Shown here in pieces: positions 26,541 to 34,338 of a stretch of DNA of 64,000 nucleotides. Source of the stretch: JACKCD01 sp041390905 (GTDB lineage Bacteria; Chloroflexota; Anaerolineae; Promineifilales; Promineifilaceae); contig JAWKPA010000017.1 of the NCBI GenBank assembly GCA_041390905.1, positions 98,246-162,245 of the forward strand, given 5' to 3'. The position numbers were made by a program, and so were the translations under genes. The stretch's first letter is position 1. Each line of letters starts with the position of its first letter. The notes under the pieces were generated by a model that was not told where the DNA came from, searched no databases, and saw only the letters and a program-made list of their open reading frames with translations.

Positions 26541-27368
26541 ATGAGACCATTTCGCATTGCGGCCTGTCAAATGAATTCGCAGAATGACAAAGCGGCGAAT
26601 TTGCGGCGGGCTGGGGAGCTGATTGATGAGGCGGCGGCGCTGGGGGCGCAGATGGTAGGGCTGCCGGAGATGTTCAACATGCTGGGGGAGCGAGAGGATT
26701 CGCTGCGGGGGGCGGAGGCTGTTCCCGGCGAGACCAGCGACTTTTTGGCGGCCAAGGCGCAGCAGCACGGCATTTATGTCCACGGGGGCAGCATTCCGGT
26801 GCGGGCAGATGACCCCAACAAGGTGCTGAACAGCACGCTGATTTTTGACCCGGCCGGGCAAATGGTTGCCCGCTATGACAAGCTCCACCTGTTTGACATC
26901 CACATTGAGGGACAAAAAACGTACAAGGAGTCGGATGCGATTGCGGCGGGGAACAAGATGGTGACGTTTGAGACGGAACACGGCAATGTGGGGCTGTCTA
27001 TTTGTTACGATATCCGCTTCCCGGAGCTGTTTCGGGCGTTGACGCTGAATGGGGCGCGGGTGATTTTTCTTCCGGCGGCCTTCACCCTTTATACCGGCAA
27101 AGACCATTGGGAGTCGCTAATTCGCGCCCGTGCCATTGAAAACCAGGTGTATATGGTCTGTCCGGCGCAAATTGGGGTGCATGGAAACGGCCGTTTCTGC
27201 TACGGCAGCTCCATGATCGTAGATCCGTGGGGAACCGTCATCGCCCGCGCCCCCGAACGGGAAGGCGTCATTGTGGCCGACGTGGCCTACAACGCCCAGG
27301 ACAAAATCCGCCAGGAACTCCCCTCCCTCATGCACCGCCGCACGGATGTGTATGGGCAGCCGGGATAA
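26541..27368 (+). CDS. Carbon-nitrogen hydrolase (nitrilase superfamily)
   Basis: 275 residues. Hydrolyses an amide or nitrile-type bond; the closest style is omega-amidase/YafV-Nit2. The catalytic triad is Glu in GLPEMFN, Lys in DKLHLFDI and Cys in SICYDIRFPEL, and the second Glu-Asn segment IENQVYMVCPAQIG is present. GGAG lies 10 bases before the ATG. It starts a run of catabolic-looking genes ending with the aldo/keto reductase, separated by short palindromes. Confidence 0.92.
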   Translation: MRPFRIAACQMNSQNDKAANLRRAGELIDEAAALGAQMVGLPEMFNMLGEREDSLRGAEAVPGETSDFLAAKAQQHGIYVHGGSIPVRADDPNKVLNSTLIFDPAGQMVARYDKLHLFDIHIEGQKTYKESDAIAAGNKMVTFETEHGNVGLSICYDIRFPELFRALTLNGARVIFLPAAFTLYTGKDHWESLIRARAIENQVYMVCPAQIGVHGNGRFCYGSSMIVDPWGTVIARAPEREGVIVADVAYNAQDKIRQELPSLMHRRTDVYGQPG

Positions 27369-27373
27369 AAACA

Positions 27374-27434
27374 GGACGCAGATTTACCTGATCTACCTGA
27401 TTCTTTATCAGGAAAATCAGGTAAATCTGCGTCC
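27374..27434. repeat. Intergenic palindrome, GGACGCAGATTT family, copy 1
   Basis: 61 bp, from GGACGCAGATTTACCTGAT to its complement ATCAGGTAAATCTGCGTCC, with an inner CCTGATT...AATCAGG stem. It nearly fills the spacer between the nitrilase and M55 genes. Confidence 0.88.
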
Positions 27435-27458
27435 CATTCTTTAAAAAGGAAGGTCTTG

Positions 27459-28271
27459 ATGCGCGTCTTAATCATGTCCGACATGGAAGGGGTGAGCGGG
27501 ATTGTGACCTGGAGCCAGGTGACAGGCGGCCACCAAATGTATGAAGAAGGGCGACGGCTCTACACCGAAGAAATTAACGCCGCCGTGCGCGGAGCCAAGC
27601 GGGCTGGCGCAACGGAAATTGTGGCCGTGGACTGCCACGGCGCGGGGCAGGATTGGTCATTCAACTCCTTTGTCCCCGAACTGCTCGACCCCGACTGCGA
27701 ATGGGTGGCGCACCACGCCTGGTCGCGCTACACCGACATGCTGGAAACGGGGTGCGATGCCGCCCTGATGGTGGGAATGCACGCCCGCGCTGGCACGCCC
27801 GACGGGGTGCTGTGCCACACCATTTCCACCGTCAAATGGAAAAATCTCTGGTTCAACGACGATTTGGTGGGGGAACTGGGGATCAACGCCGCGCTGTGTG
27901 GTCATTATGGCGTGCCGGTGCTGCTGGTGACGGGCGATACGGCCGTTTGTCGGGAATCGGCCGAACTGCTGGGGCCAGGTCTCACCACCGTCGCCGTCAA
28001 GCACGGCCTCAGCCGCTATTCGGCGCGGCAAATTCCCCCTGTGCGGGCGCGGCAGATGATTGAGGATGGGGCGTATCGGGCGTTGCAGGATCGAACGGCC
28101 GTTTCCCCCTACGTCCCCGCCAAACCCACCCAAATCATCGTCGAAGTAGACACCCCCGACAAAGCCCTCGAATTCAAAGGCCGCCACGGCGTCGAATTCA
28201 TCGAACCCCTCAAAGTCGTCAGCACCGGCAAAGATTGGCTCCAGGCGTGGGATCAAGTATGGCATTGGTAG
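27459..28271 (+). CDS. M55 family D-aminopeptidase (DppA-like)
   Basis: About 270 residues. M55 enzymes are zinc peptidases that cut D-amino-acid dipeptides, for example during peptidoglycan recycling. The conserved start MSDMEGVSGI (metal Asp and Glu), VDCHGAG (His), HHAWSRY and GMHARAG metal/substrate residues are visible, as is the nucleophilic C-terminal region typical of DppA. The ATG at 27459 follows AAGGAAGG; an in-frame TTG one codon upstream is less likely. Confidence 0.92.
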   Translation: MRVLIMSDMEGVSGIVTWSQVTGGHQMYEEGRRLYTEEINAAVRGAKRAGATEIVAVDCHGAGQDWSFNSFVPELLDPDCEWVAHHAWSRYTDMLETGCDAALMVGMHARAGTPDGVLCHTISTVKWKNLWFNDDLVGELGINAALCGHYGVPVLLVTGDTAVCRESAELLGPGLTTVAVKHGLSRYSARQIPPVRARQMIEDGAYRALQDRTAVSPYVPAKPTQIIVEVDTPDKALEFKGRHGVEFIEPLKVVSTGKDWLQAWDQVWHW

Positions 28272-28287
28272 ATGAAGAATAGAAATG

Positions 28288-28347
28288 GGACGCAGATTTA
28301 CCTGATTTTCCTGATTCTTATCAGGTTGATCAGGTAAATCTGCGTCC
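28288..28347. repeat. Intergenic palindrome, GGACGCAGATTT family, copy 2
   Basis: 60 bp. Outer stem GGACGCAGATTTACCTGAT with its complement, inner half changed (TTTTCCTGATTCTTATCAGG), so the stem is preserved while the loop differs from copy 1. Confidence 0.88.
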
Positions 28348-28364
28348 TGTTCTCTCAAAAAGCG

Positions 28365-29147
28365 ATGACAACCGTACTCACTCTCATTGACGGCCTGCGC
28401 CCCGACGCGCTGTTGGTGGCCGATGCCCCCCACATCAACGGAATGCGGCAGCGGGGCGCGTGGACATTGCAAGCACAGTCGGTGCTGCCCAGCATCACCC
28501 TTGTTTGCCACATGTCCATCTTCCACGCTGTGCCACCTACCCGCCACGGTATCATGCAAAATTTGTACCAGCCGCTGGCACGACCGCTGCCGGGTCTGTT
28601 TGAACAGGCACAGCAAGCGGGGCTACGCAGCGGTTTCTTTTATAATTGGGAACCGTTGCGCGATATCGGCCGGCCGGGCAGCCTCCACTATAGCCATTTC
28701 CACGCCAGTTCCCACGACTTCATCCACGGCGACCGCAAGCTGATGCAGCGGGCGGTGCGCTATATCAACGTGGAAAAACCCGACTTCCTGTTCCTCTACC
28801 TCGGCTCGCTGGATGAGGTCGGCCACGCCTACGGCTGGATGTCGCCCGAATATCTGGCGCAGGTGTCGCTGGTGGATGGGGTGGTGGGGGAAATGCTGGT
28901 TGGGCTGCCCCCGCACAGCACGGTGCTGCTGCAAAGCGACCACGGCGGCCACGACCGCACCCACGGCACCGACATGCCGGAAGATATGGACATTCCGTGG
29001 ATTATTACTGGGCCTGGCATTCGGCAAAACCATGAAATTGCCCAGCCAGTGAGCCTGCTCAACAGTGCGCCCACGTTAACGGCCGTTCTCAACATCCCCC
29101 CCGCTCCCCAATGGGACGGCCACTGTGTAGACGAAATTTTTACATAA
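28365..29147 (+). CDS. Alkaline phosphatase superfamily phosphodiesterase
   Basis: 260 residues. Resembles type I phosphodiesterase/nucleotide pyrophosphatases. The metal-binding Asp is in LIDGLRPDALL, the nucleophile Thr in PSITLVCHMS, the further ligands in LDEVGHAYG and SDHGGHDRTHG. All six usual metal residues seem present, so it is probably active. Substrate unknown; the neighbours do not point to one. It is flanked on both sides by copies of the same palindrome. Confidence 0.9.
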   Translation: MTTVLTLIDGLRPDALLVADAPHINGMRQRGAWTLQAQSVLPSITLVCHMSIFHAVPPTRHGIMQNLYQPLARPLPGLFEQAQQAGLRSGFFYNWEPLRDIGRPGSLHYSHFHASSHDFIHGDRKLMQRAVRYINVEKPDFLFLYLGSLDEVGHAYGWMSPEYLAQVSLVDGVVGEMLVGLPPHSTVLLQSDHGGHDRTHGTDMPEDMDIPWIITGPGIRQNHEIAQPVSLLNSAPTLTAVLNIPPAPQWDGHCVDEIFT

Positions 29148-29153
29148 GAAATG

Positions 29154-29214
29154 GGACGCAGATTTTCCTGATCTACCTGATTCTTTATCAGGAAAATCAG
29201 GGAAATCTGCGTCC
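29154..29214. repeat. Intergenic palindrome, GGACGCAGATTT family, copy 3
   Basis: 61 bp. Both arms carry a compensating change relative to copy 1 (TTTTCC on the left, GGGAAA on the right), evidence that pairing is kept. It lies 28 bases before the TPP-enzyme start. Confidence 0.88.
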
Positions 29215-29241
29215 TATTCATCTTTCAGGAGACAAATTCCC

Positions 29242-30879
29242 ATGCCCAAACTAACCGGTGGTCAAGCCATCGTCAAATCCCTGCTGCGCCACGACGTAGA
29301 CACCCTATTTGCCCTGCCCGGCGTGCAAAATGACCAGTTTTTTAACGCCCTGCACGACGAAGGGGGCAAAATCCGCGTCATCCACACCCGCCACGAGCAA
29401 GGCGCCGCCTACATGGCGCTGGGCTACTCCCAAGCCCTCGGCAAAGAAGGGGTCTACAGCGTCGTCCCCGGCGCAGGCTTCCTCAACACCACCACCGCCC
29501 TCTCCACCGCCTATGGTGCCAACGCCAAAGTGCTGTGCCTGACGGGGCAAATCCCCACCCCCTACATTGGCAAAGGCTACGGCTTTTTGCACGAAATTCC
29601 CGACCAAATGGGCATTCTGAAGTCGCTGACCAAGTGGGCGGCGGCAATTGAAACCCCGGCGGCGGCTCCGGGGCTGGTCAATGAGGCATTTCGACAGCTC
29701 AATAACGGCCGTCCGCGCCCCGTTGGCCTTGAGTGCGCCATGGACGTTTTGGCGCAGGAAGAAGAGGTCGAGCTGCTGCCCGGCGGGGTGGAAATCAGTA
29801 ACCCCACCCTCGACCCCGATCTGGCCGAAGAAGCGGCGCGGCGGCTGGGCGCAGCCAAAAACCCAGTCATTTTTGTGGGCAGCGGGGCGCTGGATGCCAG
29901 CGACGAGGTGCGTCAACTGGCGGAAATGCTGCAAGCCCCCGTTGTCACCTACAGCATGGGACGCGGCGTCCTCAGCAGCGACCATTACCTCAATCAATAC
30001 ATCCCCGCCGGGCAAACGCTGTGGGAGCAGGCCGACGCGGTGCTGGCCATTGGCACTCGCCTCTACATGACCCGCAACCGCTGGAACCTCGACCCCAGCA
30101 AGCTGATCCGCATTGACATTGACCCCGAAGAGCATGAACGCCATCCCGAAACCCCGCTGAGCCTGCTGGCCGATGCCAAAGAGGGGCTGGAGGCGATGCT
30201 GGAATTGGTGCCTAAATACAACCGCGCCCGCCCCTCCCGCCGCGACGAAATGGCGGCATTGCGCGGCCGGGTGGACAAATTGACCGACCGGCTGGGGCCG
30301 CAGAAGGCGTACCTGACCGCCATTCGCGCCGAACTGCCCGAAGACGGTATTTTTGTGGATGAAGTGACGCAGATGGGGTTTGCTAGCCGCCTCGTTTTCC
30401 CGGTCTACAAACCGCGCACCTTTATTTCCCCCGGCTATCAGGGGACGCTGGGGTGGGGGTTTGCCACGGCGCTGGGGGTAAAGGTGGCGCAGCCAGACAA
30501 GCCGGTGGTGTTGGTGTCGGGGGATGGGGGTTTTATGTTTACGGTGCAGGAGCTGGCAACGGCCGTTCAGCACAACATCGGCCTCGTCACCCTGGTCTTC
30601 AACGATGGCGCCTTTGGCAACGTCCGCCGGATGCAAAAAGAAAATTACGGCGGCCGCTTCATCGCCTCCGACCTGCAAAACCCCGATTTCGTCAAAATGG
30701 CCGAATCCTACGGTGCCCAAGGGCTACGCGCCGACTCCCCTGAAGCGTTGCGCGGTGCCCTGCGCCAAGCGTTCGCTACCCCTGACGTGCCCACTATCAT
30801 TGACGTGCCCGTTGGCGAAGTGCCCAGCCCCTGGCCAATTATTATGGCCCCGCAAAATTTACTAGCGCAGATAGATTAG
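29242..30879 (+). CDS. Thiamine diphosphate-dependent enzyme, acetolactate synthase-like
   Basis: 545 residues with the three-domain ThDP fold. The cofactor-activating Glu is in HTRHEQGAAYMALGY, and the ThDP/Mg motif is GDGGFMFTVQELATA ... LVFNDGAFGNV. The middle domain has NPVIFVGSGA. It looks more like the oxalyl-CoA decarboxylase/benzoylformate decarboxylase relatives than the ilvB synthase, because no small regulatory subunit gene follows. AGGAGA lies about 10 bases before the ATG. The exact reaction cannot be told from sequence alone. Confidence 0.9.
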   Translation: MPKLTGGQAIVKSLLRHDVDTLFALPGVQNDQFFNALHDEGGKIRVIHTRHEQGAAYMALGYSQALGKEGVYSVVPGAGFLNTTTALSTAYGANAKVLCLTGQIPTPYIGKGYGFLHEIPDQMGILKSLTKWAAAIETPAAAPGLVNEAFRQLNNGRPRPVGLECAMDVLAQEEEVELLPGGVEISNPTLDPDLAEEAARRLGAAKNPVIFVGSGALDASDEVRQLAEMLQAPVVTYSMGRGVLSSDHYLNQYIPAGQTLWEQADAVLAIGTRLYMTRNRWNLDPSKLIRIDIDPEEHERHPETPLSLLADAKEGLEAMLELVPKYNRARPSRRDEMAALRGRVDKLTDRLGPQKAYLTAIRAELPEDGIFVDEVTQMGFASRLVFPVYKPRTFISPGYQGTLGWGFATALGVKVAQPDKPVVLVSGDGGFMFTVQELATAVQHNIGLVTLVFNDGAFGNVRRMQKENYGGRFIASDLQNPDFVKMAESYGAQGLRADSPEALRGALRQAFATPDVPTIIDVPVGEVPSPWPIIMAPQNLLAQID

Positions 30880-30880
30880 G

Positions 30881-31006
30881 GGATTGGAGACTAGGAGACG
30901 AGGAGACTAAGAGATTTGGAGACTATGAGACTGAGAGACTACAGTCTCATAGTCTCATAGTCTCTCAGTCTCTCAATCTCTCAATCTCCCAATCTCTCAA
31001 TCCCCC
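30881..31006. repeat. Long inverted repeat of GAGACT/AGTCTC words
   Basis: About 126 bp. The left half is repeated GGAGACTA- and GAGACTGAGAGACTA-type words, the right half repeated CTCATAGTCTC and CTCAATCT words, giving a very long hairpin between the TPP-enzyme gene and the aldo/keto reductase. Confidence 0.88.
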
Positions 31007-31019
31007 CTCAGGAGTACTC

Positions 31020-31991
31020 ATGAATTACACTTATCTTGGCAACAGCGGCGTGCAGGTTTCACGCCTGTGCTTTGGCACCATGCTTTTTGGTGGCGATGCC
31101 GACGAAGCGGAATCGGCGGCACTCTTTAACCATTGTCTCGACAGGGGCATCAACTTTTTCGACTGTGCCAATGTCTATGTGGGTGGCCGTTCCGAAGAGG
31201 TGCTGGGCAGGCTCATGGCGGGCAAGCGGAGTGAACTCATCATCACCAGTAAATTTTTTGGGCAGATGGGGACAGACCGCAATGCACGCGGTGGTTCGCG
31301 GCTCAATATTCGCCATGCGGTTGAGGCCAGCCTGCGGCGGCTGAACACCGACTACCTCGACATTTACTTTATCCACCACTTTGACCACCACACCCCGCTG
31401 GAAGAAACGCTGCGCGGGCTGGATGATTTGGTGCGGCAGGGCAAAATTTTGTACCCGGCGGCCAGCAACTATGCGGCGTGGCAGGTGATGAAGGCGTTGG
31501 GGGTGTCGGCGCGGCACGGCTGGGCGCGGTATGAGTGTATTCAGCCGATGTATAATCTGGTGAAGCGGCAGGCGGAGGTGGAGCTGCTGCCGATGGCGCA
31601 GGCGGAAAATTTGGCGGTGATTCCGTATAATCCGCTGGGGGCGGGGCTGCTGACGGGGAAGTATGGGCGGGAGAAGAGGCCGGAAAACGGCCGTTTGGTA
31701 GAAAACAAAATGTATGCCTCCCGCTACAGCGACCCGCTGCTGTATGAAGTGGCGGAACGGTTTGTCACCTTTGCCCAGGCGCGGGGGTATGACCCGGCGG
31801 CACTGGCGCTGGCCTGGGTGGGCAGCCACCCGGCCGTCACGGCTCCCATCGTGGGGGCACGCAGCCTGGCGCAGCTCAAAAGCTCGCTGGGGGCGTTGGA
31901 CATTCCCATGACGGCCGAACTCCGCGCCGAAATTTCCGCCCTCTCCCCGGAACCGCCGCTGGCGACGGATCGCAGTGAAGAACGGCCGTAG
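31020..31991 (+). CDS. Aldo/keto reductase
   Basis: 323 residues, TIM-barrel NADPH-dependent oxidoreductase. The catalytic tetrad is visible: Asp in FFDCANVYVGGRSEE, Tyr in the same segment, Lys in LIITSKFFGQ and His in YFIHHFDHHTP. The C-terminal NADPH-binding loop is VGARSLAQLKSSLGAL. It is of the YajO/Tas or voltage-gated channel beta-subunit style. AGGAG lies 7 bases before the ATG. Its stop codon lies in an arm of a GTAGGGGCGTA-type repeat. Confidence 0.92.
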   Translation: MNYTYLGNSGVQVSRLCFGTMLFGGDADEAESAALFNHCLDRGINFFDCANVYVGGRSEEVLGRLMAGKRSELIITSKFFGQMGTDRNARGGSRLNIRHAVEASLRRLNTDYLDIYFIHHFDHHTPLEETLRGLDDLVRQGKILYPAASNYAAWQVMKALGVSARHGWARYECIQPMYNLVKRQAEVELLPMAQAENLAVIPYNPLGAGLLTGKYGREKRPENGRLVENKMYASRYSDPLLYEVAERFVTFAQARGYDPAALALAWVGSHPAVTAPIVGARSLAQLKSSLGALDIPMTAELRAEISALSPEPPLATDRSEERP

Positions 31992-32497
31992 GGGCGTAGG
32001 CAAGCTTGCTCGAGAAGCTGCTTTAGTTGCTGTGGCATACTGCCTTCGAGTGTGACAAAAATTCGTGGAAGGATGCGAAAAACGGCCGTTGATTGGAATC
32101 GGTTTGACAATGCTTGACGATTTTAGGCCGATCTTCAGCCAATTTAAACCAAAAAGTTGCCAATAGGGAGTGCTTCAACCTGTCCTACACCAAATCCTGT
32201 CGCACCCTTTGGCCGACAGGTTCTTGCGATTTTTGCACTTCTCCTGCTACAATGGAGCAGCCTGTTGATTTTGGCGGGTTCCATTTTCTACTCTTTTGCG
32301 CATCAATTTCCCTATAGCCCTCCATTCAACGGCTTCGTTCAACAGCAATTAGGCGGCGGCTTCGGAGACTTCGCGTTGCATTAATCCTTTTTCGTTAGCG
32401 TGCCAATCATATCGCACTCAACAAGTTCTGATACCTTTGATTTTCATACTTATGGATATTCATTTATTTTTAACATTAATCAAGTTGGCTACTCTCA
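31992..32497. other. 506-bp region at the edge of the AT-rich island
   Basis: No gene can be supported. It starts with a fragment of the GTAGGGGCGTA repeat, has the last ACGGCCGT palindrome before the island (near 32081), and then a stretch at about 32110-32390 that could be a gene remnant; one frame reads a hydrophobic segment (VLAIFALLLLQWSSLLILAG) but has no start context or known family. Confidence 0.55.
32224..32253 (+). promoter_or_regulatory. Candidate promoter at the island edge
   Basis: TTGCGA (32224-32229), an 18-base spacer and an extended -10, TGCTACAAT (32245-32253). It points toward the conflict-system genes, with a leader of about 240 bases; it may instead belong to an older gene. 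Confidence 0.4.
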
Positions 32498-33697
32498 ATG
32501 TCGAACCAGATACAAAAACACCAATCAACACCAAATTTAGAGAATATTCGCCAAGAAGATGATGGTGGCGCAATCAACATCTCAGGCATTGATTATCAGT
32601 TTCACTTTGCAGCGGAAAAGTGTCTGGAAATGTTAGCAAAGCCAGAAGAATATGAATTTGTATCATCCGAGACCCATGAAGATGTAGTGGTCAAACGGAA
32701 AAATGGAACCTACGAATTCTATCAGGTCAAACAAAAAAGTAGCGAGTACTGGACTTTGAGCGATTTGAAATCTCGTGGAATTTGGACAAATTTTATCAAA
32801 GTTAGAGGCAAATTTGGAGAAGATAATACTTTTTGGTTTGTTAGCGATCAAACAGCTAAATACTCGTCTATGAGAGGAAAAAAACGCGAACCAAATCTGG
32901 GTCGTATGAAGACATTAACCCACATGGGGAAAAATATTTGTTATCAAAACGAAAAAGAGAGAAGCGACGCAGAAAAATTATTTGAGAAATTGCGTTTAGA
33001 CTGGGAATTTAGCAATTTAGATGAAACAGAGAATTTTTTTTGGAACATTCGTATTGTTACTGATTATTTGCACGAACGAGGATTAGAGTCTTCGAATACT
33101 CTAGCTCTCCAAGAGTTATTAGAAATGCGTGGCATTAGTATTGATAGCATAAACTTACGCAGGATTTACAATTCTATTACTCAATTGCTTCGAGAACGGG
33201 TCAAAGCACCAGATACAGCAACATATGAACAAGCCATAGAGATGCGGAAAATTAGGCTACAAGATTTAGAAAAGTGCGTAGTTGGTCCGTTTAGAGAACC
33301 CAACTTGAATCAATTTGATTTGAATGATGAAAATGAGGAGTCACAAATTCGTGACTTGCGCCAAAAAACTGAAGACTTGAATACTAATTTTGCCAAATAC
33401 TTTATTGAGAGCAGAAATTATTTTTCTTATTTATATAGGCAACAAATCAGCTTTGCAGCTTTATACATTGCAGAATTGCGTTATGCAGTTTGGGGCATTT
33501 GTCATAGGGGAAAGGTATTCTCAAGCGATGATCGTAAACCAATTCAAACCTACAAGAAAATCATCAACGGGTTAGAAGACCTTGCAACCCGAGAACAACT
33601 CAAACAGCCACCAATTGATGTGACATCTGATTATTTACATGGGATGATGTGTCAGCTTACTGCTGAATGTCATCATGATTGGTATCCTTTGGATTGA
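32498..33697 (+). CDS. ABC-3C-type effector with DUF4297-like nuclease domain
   Basis: 399 residues. The N-terminal 90 residues have the restriction-endonuclease-like pattern of DUF4297/Cap4-type nucleases: GGAINISGIDYQFHFAA, then Glu-Asp in HEDVVV and the catalytic QVK of EFYQVKQKSSEYWTL. The rest is helical with no recognised domain (about 100-399). In ABC-3C (three-component) conflict systems such a nuclease is the toxic effector controlled by the ATPase. It is AT-rich compared with the rest of the window. No clear ribosome binding site. Confidence 0.8.
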   Translation: MSNQIQKHQSTPNLENIRQEDDGGAINISGIDYQFHFAAEKCLEMLAKPEEYEFVSSETHEDVVVKRKNGTYEFYQVKQKSSEYWTLSDLKSRGIWTNFIKVRGKFGEDNTFWFVSDQTAKYSSMRGKKREPNLGRMKTLTHMGKNICYQNEKERSDAEKLFEKLRLDWEFSNLDETENFFWNIRIVTDYLHERGLESSNTLALQELLEMRGISIDSINLRRIYNSITQLLRERVKAPDTATYEQAIEMRKIRLQDLEKCVVGPFREPNLNQFDLNDENEESQIRDLRQKTEDLNTNFAKYFIESRNYFSYLYRQQISFAALYIAELRYAVWGICHRGKVFSSDDRKPIQTYKKIINGLEDLATREQLKQPPIDVTSDYLHGMMCQLTAECHHDWYPLD

Positions 33698-33702
33698 TTT
33701 TG

Positions 33703-34332
33703 ATGACCAATATTTACCCCCCACGGCCACCTGCCAGCTTGCAGAATTTAGCCGATAAATTCGGTGCTACAGCAAATCGTCCTCCTGCAACTCTGTTTCT
33801 TCTTGACGATAATATACCATACCATGCAACACGACTAGCTCTGCTGATAGCCTTAGCTGGCACACCTAGCATTGAAGGTCGTACTAAATTAGCCAAGCTA
33901 GATTTCTTTGTAAGGTATCCCAGTTATCTGCTAAAAGCGGCTGAAATAGAAGGCAAACTGACCATTGCAGAAGAGGCGAAGCAGATCATCAAATCGAGTC
34001 CAACCGTTGAATCACACATGATTCGGTATAAATATGGGCCTTGGGATCAGAAATATTATCTCGTTCTTGCTTATCTTAGTGGCAAAGATCTAATAGTAAT
34101 TCAGCAAAAAGGCAATATGGATAATTTTTTGTTGACTGAAAGAGGAAATCACTTGACAGAAGACTTGATTGAGCAACAAGAATTTTACACATTAGCTGAA
34201 CGCTGCCGTATCGTCAAAAAAATATTTGGCGATGTTTCAGGAACCCAGATAAAGGATTTTATTTATCGTCATTTCCCTGAAGTCGTTAGACTGCCACATC
34301 GGCAAGTAATTCCCGTTACAAAACGAGAGTAA
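33703..34332 (+). CDS. ABC-3C middle component-like protein
   Basis: About 209 residues. It lies between the nuclease and the ATPase, as middle components do in ABC-3C systems. The segment GRTKLAKLDFFVRYP followed by MIRYKYGPWDQKYYL and a C-terminal helix-turn-helix-like part (LTEDLIEQQEFYTLAERCRIVKKIFG) fits that group by eye. The ATG at 33703 is 5 bases after the previous stop. Role in signalling from ATPase to nuclease is inferred from the known architecture. Confidence 0.72.
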   Translation: MTNIYPPRPPASLQNLADKFGATANRPPATLFLLDDNIPYHATRLALLIALAGTPSIEGRTKLAKLDFFVRYPSYLLKAAEIEGKLTIAEEAKQIIKSSPTVESHMIRYKYGPWDQKYYLVLAYLSGKDLIVIQQKGNMDNFLLTERGNHLTEDLIEQQEFYTLAERCRIVKKIFGDVSGTQIKDFIYRHFPEVVRLPHRQVIPVTKRE

Positions 34333-34338
34333 GAATAT

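Noticed and set aside
29305..30720. 471-residue open frame on the minus strand, antisense to the TPP-enzyme gene
   Set aside because: It shadows a real gene with clear motifs, is caused by the codon bias of that gene, and has no family resemblance.
32110..32390. Possible hydrophobic-protein gene remnant before the island
   Set aside because: No start context, no family match and frames conflict; reported only as an unassigned region.
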